A DNA stretch of 64,000 nucleotides from Sphingomonas carotinifaciens (GTDB lineage: Bacteria; Pseudomonadota; Alphaproteobacteria; Sphingomonadales; Sphingomonadaceae), in NCBI RefSeq assembly GCF_009789535.1, contig NZ_WSUT01000001.1, forward strand, positions 1 through 64,000, given 5' to 3'. The notes below the pieces were generated by a model. The model was not told the origin of the DNA and searched no databases. It was given only the letters and a program-made list of their open reading frames with translations. Below are positions 58,877-64,000 of this stretch, piece after piece. A program made the translations under genes and the position numbers. Position 1 is the first letter of the stretch. Every line of letters begins with the position of its first letter.

Positions 58877-61105
58877 GTGAAGGGTTCTGCCACATTGAAG
58901 ACGATGCTGCTGCTCGGGGCGGGCATGGCCGGGGTCGTCACGCCGGTTGCCGCGATGGCGCAGGAGGCACCTGCACCGCAGTCCGCACAGGCCGGCTCTC
59001 CCGAGGAAACCGAAGCCGCCGTGGAGGAACAGGGCACGTTCCGCAACCAACCGTCCGACGGTCTGGCCGACATCGTGGTCACCGCCACCAAACGCGGCGA
59101 GGCGCAGAACGTCCAGAACGTGCCCTTCGCGGTCACCGCGTTCGGCGCTGCGCAACTGGACGAACAGAATTTCCAGACGCTGCAAAGCCTGAGCTACAAC
59201 ATCCCCAACGTGTCACTGTCGCAGGTCGGCACGACGCCGGGCTATGCCAACTTCTCCATCCGGGGGCTCGGCATCAACAGTTCGATCCCCTCGATCGACC
59301 CAACCGTCGGCGTGTTCGTGGACGGCATGTATCTGGGCATCAGCGCGGGCGTCGTGTTCGGCAATTTCGACCTTGAGGGGCTGGAGGTGCTGCGCGGGCC
59401 GCAGGGCCTGCTGTTCGGGCGCAACGTGACCGGTGGCGCAGTGGTGCTCCGTACCACCACGCCCAGCAACACCTTCCATGCCGATGTGCGCGCGCAGGTG
59501 TCGTCCGGGCCGCAGGTACGACTGAGCGGCACCGTCACCGGGCCGATCATCAAGGACAAGGTCCAGGCCAAGCTCGCCGTCCTCTATGACAAGGACTATG
59601 GCTATTTCACCAACGAGTTCAACGGCAACAACAACCTCGGCCAGAACCGCACGCTGATCATCCGCCCCGCCCTGCGACTGACGCCGGTCGAGGACTTCGA
59701 GATGATCCTGCGCTACGAACACGGGAAATATGACGGCGACGGCGCAGTCGCGTCCAACCACGGCCTGTTCCCGCGCGACAGCTTCCGCGTACGCATCGAC
59801 AATGAAGGCTTTGCGCACAATTACTGGAACATGGCCTCGGCCGAGACCAATATCGACACGGCGTTCGGCAACGGCAAGATCACCAACCTGATGGCATACC
59901 GGGCCTATAACTCCAATGTCGGCAACGACGTGGACGCCTCGCCCGAGTTGCGCTTCAACGGCAACAACAAGACGCACCAGAAGCAGATGAGCGAGGAACT
60001 GCGCTACGCCGGCACCTTCGGCCGCTTCGACGTGACGACCGGCCTCTACTTCTTCACCCAGAACCTGAACTATATCGAACAGCGTGTCCTGAACCTAGGC
60101 GCCACCACCATCGCGGGCGGGGGCCGGCAACAGCAGGAAACCTACGGCATCTTCGGGTCGGTCGACTGGCATTTCACCGACACCCTGACCCTGAACCTCG
60201 GCACGCGCTACTCGACCGAGACCAAGAAGGTGGCCGTGGCCAATCTCGTGCCCGGCGGATGCGACTATGCCGCGGAACGGTGCAACTTCACCTTTCGCGA
60301 CAAGAATACGTGGGACGGCCTGACCCCGCGGATCGGCCTGCAATGGCAGCCGAGCGACCGTACCCAGCTTTACGGCTTCTGGGTGCGCGGCTTCCGCAGC
60401 GGCGGCTATAATTTCCGCAACGTCAATGCCGCCGTTGCGCCGGGACCGTTCGATGACGAGGTGCAGAGCAGCTACGAGATCGGTCTGAAACAGGATATCG
60501 GGCGTTTCCTGCGGTTCAACGTCGCAGGATTCTGGAACCAGATCGACAATGTGCAGCGCGAGATCCAGACGCCGGTCGCCGGCGTCGGCACCGCCCAGAT
60601 CATCACCAATTCCGCCAATGCGCGGGTGCGCGGCGTGGAGGGCGAGGTGACGCTGCGCCCCGGCTACGGCTTCACCCTGACCGGTCAGTTCGGCTATACC
60701 GAGGGCAAATATACCGACGTCTTCTTCGACCTGAACGGCGACCGCGTCATCGACGCCAAGGACTTCGCACTGCAACTGCCGCGGCTCGCGCCATGGACCT
60801 ATGGCGGGTCGGTCGCCTGGGCGCATGATTTCGACGTGGTGAACGTCGATGCGCGGGTCAGCGCCAATCACCGCGATGCCGATTGGTATAACGATCAGAA
60901 CACCGGCCTGCTTCGCGCGGCCACGATGGTGGATGCCAACCTGACCCTGCGGCACGGGCCGTACAGCCTGTCGCTATATGCCACCAACCTGCTGGACGAA
61001 GCCACGTTCGGGACCGAGGCGCCATTGCCGTTCTTTGCCGGCTCCACCTTCTCCTCGCTCAACAAGGGCCGTGTGTACGGCGCGGAGATCGCGTTCAAGT
61101 TCTGA
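58877..61105 (+). CDS. TonB-dependent receptor of the catabolic island
   Basis: A 742-residue outer-membrane receptor. Signal peptide (MLLLGAGMAGVVTPVAAMAQ), TonB box GLADIVVTATKRGEA, plug (NVQNVPFAVTAFGAAQLDEQ; YANFSIRGLGINSSIPSIDPTVGVFVDGMYLG; LEGLEVLRGPQGLLFGRNVTGGAVVLRT) and a barrel ending VYGAEIAFKF. The VFVDGMYLG motif is that of the sphingomonad IacA/aromatic-uptake receptor class. The GTG start at 58877 has GGGAGGATGAT before it. It is the likely entry port for the substrate of the island. Confidence 0.92.
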   Translation: MKGSATLKTMLLLGAGMAGVVTPVAAMAQEAPAPQSAQAGSPEETEAAVEEQGTFRNQPSDGLADIVVTATKRGEAQNVQNVPFAVTAFGAAQLDEQNFQTLQSLSYNIPNVSLSQVGTTPGYANFSIRGLGINSSIPSIDPTVGVFVDGMYLGISAGVVFGNFDLEGLEVLRGPQGLLFGRNVTGGAVVLRTTTPSNTFHADVRAQVSSGPQVRLSGTVTGPIIKDKVQAKLAVLYDKDYGYFTNEFNGNNNLGQNRTLIIRPALRLTPVEDFEMILRYEHGKYDGDGAVASNHGLFPRDSFRVRIDNEGFAHNYWNMASAETNIDTAFGNGKITNLMAYRAYNSNVGNDVDASPELRFNGNNKTHQKQMSEELRYAGTFGRFDVTTGLYFFTQNLNYIEQRVLNLGATTIAGGGRQQQETYGIFGSVDWHFTDTLTLNLGTRYSTETKKVAVANLVPGGCDYAAERCNFTFRDKNTWDGLTPRIGLQWQPSDRTQLYGFWVRGFRSGGYNFRNVNAAVAPGPFDDEVQSSYEIGLKQDIGRFLRFNVAGFWNQIDNVQREIQTPVAGVGTAQIITNSANARVRGVEGEVTLRPGYGFTLTGQFGYTEGKYTDVFFDLNGDRVIDAKDFALQLPRLAPWTYGGSVAWAHDFDVVNVDARVSANHRDADWYNDQNTGLLRAATMVDANLTLRHGPYSLSLYATNLLDEATFGTEAPLPFFAGSTFSSLNKGRVYGAEIAFKF

Positions 61106-61207
61106 TCATCCGCGACCCCGCGAAGGGGTTCGGTGCAACGTCCCCAACGGTCAGACGCCACCGACCGCGCGTTGATCCGCGTTTCAAAGGCATCAAGGAG
61201 AGCGCGG

Positions 61208-62404
61208 ATGCGCGAAGCCGTCATCGTTTCCACCGCCCGGACCGGCATCGGGCGAGCCTATCGCGGCTGGTTCAACAACACCGACGCATCCTTCCTGTCC
61301 GCGCATGTCATGAACGCCGCGGTGGAACGCGCGGGCATCGACCCGAACAGGATCGACGATGTGTTCTGGGGCGTGGGCAACCAGTGGGGTACGACCGGCG
61401 GCAATGCCGGACGCATGGCCACATTCGCCGCCGGCTTGCCGCTGACGGTGCCCGCCGTCACGGTGGACCGGAAATGCGGTTCCGGGTTGAACGCCGTGGC
61501 GCTCGCCGCCCGGTCGATCATCGCCGGCGATATCGATGTCGCGCTTGCCGGTGGTGCCGAGGCGATCAGCCAGACGGTCACGAAGGACGCCCCGCGCGTC
61601 GTGAACCCCAGCGTCGTGGCCAACGTCCCCGCCGCCTATATCCCGATGATCGAAACGGCCGAGATCGTCGCCGAGCGCTATGGCATCACCCGCGCCGCAC
61701 AGGATGCCTATGCCCTGGAGAGCCAGCAGCGGGCGGCGGCCGGGCTGGCGGCGGGTGCCTTTGCCGACGAGATCGTGCCGGTCACCGTCGAGCGGGCGAT
61801 CATCGACAAGGCGGGCACCGTCACCGGCCACGAAACGGTCACCGTCTCGCACGACGAGGGGATTCGCGCGGGTACGACGCTGGAAGCACTCACCGCCCTG
61901 CCGACCGTCTGGCCAGGCGGGGCATTCAGCGGGCCGGGCCGTTACGTGACCGCCGGCAATGCAAGCCAGTTGTCCGACGGCGCCGCCGCACAGATCGTGA
62001 TGGATCGATCGATGGCGGAGGCGGAGCGCTTGCCGATCCTTGGCGCGTATCGCGGTTTCCAGTCCGTGGGCTGTGCGCCCGACGAGATGGGAATCGGTCC
62101 GGTGCTGGCGATCCCCAAGCTGCTCGATCGCGCGGGATTGTCGGTCGACGACATCGGATTGTGGGAACTGAACGAGGCGTTCGCCTCGCAATGCCTGTAT
62201 TGCCGCGACCGGCTCGGCATCGATCCGGCGAGGTACAACGTCAATGGCGGCGCGATCGCGGTGGGCCACCCCTTCGGCATGACCGGAAGCCGCATGGTCG
62301 GCCACGCGCTGGTCGAGGGACGCAAACGCGGGGTCCGGTGGGTGGTCGTATCGATGTGCACGGCCGGCGGCATGGGTGCCGCGGGCTTGTTCGAGATCGT
62401 TTAG
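61208..62404 (+). CDS. Thiolase (acetyl-CoA acetyltransferase family)
   Basis: A 398-residue thiolase. The nucleophilic Cys is in VDRKCGSGLNAVALAA (about 95), the general bases in NVNGGAIAVGHPFGMTG (His, about 350) and VVVSMCTAGGMGAAG (Cys, about 380). ALWELNEAFASQCL is the usual NEAF motif. It should cleave a 3-ketoacyl-CoA. The start at 61208 has AAGGAGAGCGCGG upstream. It lies 102 nt after the receptor and closes the beta-oxidation set of the island. Confidence 0.92.
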   Translation: MREAVIVSTARTGIGRAYRGWFNNTDASFLSAHVMNAAVERAGIDPNRIDDVFWGVGNQWGTTGGNAGRMATFAAGLPLTVPAVTVDRKCGSGLNAVALAARSIIAGDIDVALAGGAEAISQTVTKDAPRVVNPSVVANVPAAYIPMIETAEIVAERYGITRAAQDAYALESQQRAAAGLAAGAFADEIVPVTVERAIIDKAGTVTGHETVTVSHDEGIRAGTTLEALTALPTVWPGGAFSGPGRYVTAGNASQLSDGAAAQIVMDRSMAEAERLPILGAYRGFQSVGCAPDEMGIGPVLAIPKLLDRAGLSVDDIGLWELNEAFASQCLYCRDRLGIDPARYNVNGGAIAVGHPFGMTGSRMVGHALVEGRKRGVRWVVVSMCTAGGMGAAGLFEIV

Positions 62405-62416
62405 TCCAGGCTGGAA

Positions 62417-62440
62417 GCGCCGGTCGGCCAGAGCCGGCGC
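62417..62440. terminator. Hairpin between thiolase and chemoreceptor
   Basis: GCGCCGG (62417-62423) pairs with CCGGCGC (62434-62440) over a 10-nt loop, 13 nt past the thiolase stop and between convergent genes. There is no T tract; a weak or rho-assisted terminator at best. Confidence 0.35.
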
Positions 62441-62509
62441 CTCCCGGAAGGGCGTCCCGGCAGTTTTCAGCCGGCTCGGTCCGCGATGGTAACTGGCTTC
62501 ACTGCCCGT

Positions 62510-64000
62510 TTAGCTCGCGAGCAGCCGGCGGGTGAAATCCTGGGCGTCGGTTGAAAGCGTCGCCAAGGCGTGATCCAGCGCCGTGCTGGCGGCCCGAAGC
62601 TCGCAGATGGCGGCGAGGTTGCCTTGTACCGAGGCACCGATCCGCTCGCTGGCATCGGACAGCGCGCCAGTCCGTTGACGCACCCGCTTGATCCGGCTGT
62701 TCAGTTCGTCGATCGACTGCGTCTGGCCACGCGACAAGGCCGCGACGCGCTCGGTCACGTCGTCCATGCCGGCGATCAGCGTGGCGAGACTCTGGGTATT
62801 CGATACGACCGCGGTGATCTGTCGTTGCATCGCCTCGATCTTCTCGTGCACATCCTGCGTCGACACACCGGTCCGGCCCGACAAGGACTTGATCTCGGCG
62901 GCCACCACCGCAAACCCATGTCCGGCCGTTCCTGCGCGCGCTGCCTCGATCGTCGCGTTGAGCGCGAGGAGATTGGTCTGCTTGGCGATGCTGTCGATCA
63001 CGTCCACGACCTGCATGATCGCCACCGCCTTGACCTGGGAGCCGGCAACCGCCTCGGCCGCGCTTTGGGCATGCAGCGTGACGGACCGCGCCGCTTGCCG
63101 CGTACCCTCCACCTGACGGTCGATATGGTCGAAGGTCAGCGCAAGCGAACGGGTCGCACCACTTGCCTCCTGCATCTCGTCGGTGAAGAGCCGCGCGATC
63201 GTGTCCAGGTCCGCGGCCAGGCGCCGGTCGCCATCGGTGGCACTGCTCAGATTGGCGGCATGACGGTCCAGATGAACCATTGTTTCCTGCGCCTGATGGA
63301 TCGCCCCGGAAACCTTGTCCTCGAAGGTACGCGCCAGTGCCGCCAAATCGTGCCTGCGCCTCGCTTCCGCCTCTTCGCGCGTCTGTTGAACCGCCTCGGC
63401 GCGCAACGCCTCCTGCCGCCTGGCCTCCTGGTGCAATGCCGTCGCTTCGGCCTCCAAACGCTCCGCCTCGCAGCGATGCTTGTGGAAACCCTGCAAGGCG
63501 TTGACCATGCGACCGATCTCGTCGGCACGGCGCAGGGCGGCGAAATCCGGTTCCTCGCCCCGCATCACCGCATCCGTCGCCTCCGCGATGCTGGTGATCG
63601 ATCGGACGGTGGAACGGCTGACGACATAAGCCATCATGATCCCGAAGACCGCGACGATGATCGATCCGACGATGAGGAGCAGCACGGTGGTGCGGGTGGC
63701 GAAGAACACCTCGGCCGCATCCGCATCAGCGCGGCGCACGCCGGCCGCCGCCATTGCACGAACGCGCTGGTCCACCCGGCGGGCATGTTCGCGAAATGGC
63801 GCCACCATCGCCGCGCTGCTGGCAAAATCGACTTCGAGCATCGATGCGATGACGGTCACCGTCGCGCGGTAGCGATCGAGATCGGCCAGTACCGCGTTCA
63901 CCGCAGCACGGTCCGCGGCATGGTCGTCGCGAAACGCGATCAGATCCCGTCGTACCACGTCCAGATCGTCGATGATGGCCGCGGACCGCTTCGCGACATC
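62510..64000 (-). CDS. Methyl-accepting chemotaxis protein (5' end outside the window)
   Basis: At least 497 codons of a chemoreceptor, open to the right edge. An N-terminal soluble or periplasmic helical region ([24 protein letters not shown]...) is followed by one transmembrane segment ([24 protein letters not shown]), a HAMP domain ([42 protein letters not shown]), a coiled coil rich in Glu/Ala/Arg, and the signalling tip [23 protein letters not shown]...[12 protein letters not shown]. The C-terminal helix after the tip is short and ends TRRLLAS without a CheR pentapeptide. Its ligand domain is only partly visible. No chemotaxis kinase genes are in the window. Confidence 0.92.
   Translation of the reverse strand, partial: DVAKRSAAIIDDLDVVRRDLIAFRDDHAADRAAVNAVLADLDRYRATVTVIASMLEVDFASSAAMVAPFREHARRVDQRVRAMAAAGVRRADADAAEVFFATRTTVLLLIVGSIIVAVFGIMMAYVVSRSTVRSITSIAEATDAVMRGEEPDFAALRRADEIGRMVNALQGFHKHRCEAERLEAEATALHQEARRQEALRAEAVQQTREEAEARRRHDLAALARTFEDKVSGAIHQAQETMVHLDRHAANLSSATDGDRRLAADLDTIARLFTDEMQEASGATRSLALTFDHIDRQVEGTRQAARSVTLHAQSAAEAVAGSQVKAVAIMQVVDVIDSIAKQTNLLALNATIEAARAGTAGHGFAVVAAEIKSLSGRTGVSTQDVHEKIEAMQRQITAVVSNTQSLATLIAGMDDVTERVAALSRGQTQSIDELNSRIKRVRQRTGALSDASERIGASVQGNLAAICELRAASTALDHALATLSTDAQDFTRRLLAS

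Noticed and set aside
1..64000. CRISPR arrays, insertion sequences, phage genes, rRNA or tRNA genes
   Set aside because: No regularly spaced repeats, transposase motifs, integrase or structural RNA signatures were found on either strand.

Overview
The window looks like a chromosomal segment of a sphingomonad (Alphaproteobacteria, Sphingomonas or a close relative). The reasons are uniformly high GC, four TonB-dependent receptors (TBDRs), adjacent LOV-domain histidine kinases of which one is of the HWE type, several sequences resembling alphaproteobacterial EcfG (general stress sigma factor) promoters, and a sphingomonad-style intergenic repeat. No rRNA, tRNA, insertion sequence, phage gene or CRISPR array was found. 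Assignments rest on reading motifs, not on database searches.

0-9.5 kb: a zinc-type ArsR/SmtB repressor and an SmtA-like metallothionein form a two-gene operon with a readable promoter, operator and terminator. Next come a decayed FtsX/MacB permease remnant, a small zinc-ribbon-like protein, an orphan sugar-type ABC ATPase, a DUF2243 membrane protein, a lipoprotein phosphoesterase, an STN-domain secreted protein and a tightly overlapping three-gene ABC exporter (ATPase plus two DUF3526-type permeases).

9.5-17.8 kb: two LOV (blue-light) histidine kinases lie side by side behind an EcfG-like promoter. A six-gene minus-strand operon follows, most of it joined by 4-nt stop/start overlaps: FMN-binding stress protein, glycosyltransferase 2, short acyl-CoA-dehydrogenase-like protein, PIG-L deacetylase, methyltransferase and DUF2254 membrane protein. 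Its product is not known to me.

17.8-31.7 kb: a polysaccharide locus with two large paralogous GH55/pectate-lyase-fold secreted proteins, each carrying a C-terminal beta-propeller-like region, around one TBDR, plus a ThuA-domain protein. It continues into a gluconate module (gluconokinase, GntP permease, FadR-type GntR regulator).

31.7-38.9 kb: an HTH-only LuxR protein, a YjbR/MmcQ protein, a siderophore-type TBDR with a good Fur box, and a divergent TBDR-amidohydrolase pair.

38.9-62.4 kb: a long catabolic island. It holds a Baeyer-Villiger-type monooxygenase with one altered fingerprint, an SMP-30 lactonase, AMP- and ADP-forming acyl-CoA ligases, a paired acyl-CoA dehydrogenase, two enoyl-CoA hydratases, three SDR domains-worth of dehydrogenases besides a zinc alcohol dehydrogenase, a SnoaL-like protein, a thioesterase, a thiolase, an exported alkylsulfatase-like enzyme, an MFS transporter, a TBDR and an IclR regulator. 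Together they suggest oxidation of an imported cyclic or branched alcohol/ketone to an ester or lactone, hydrolysis, CoA activation and beta-oxidation. The window closes with a chemoreceptor cut by its edge.
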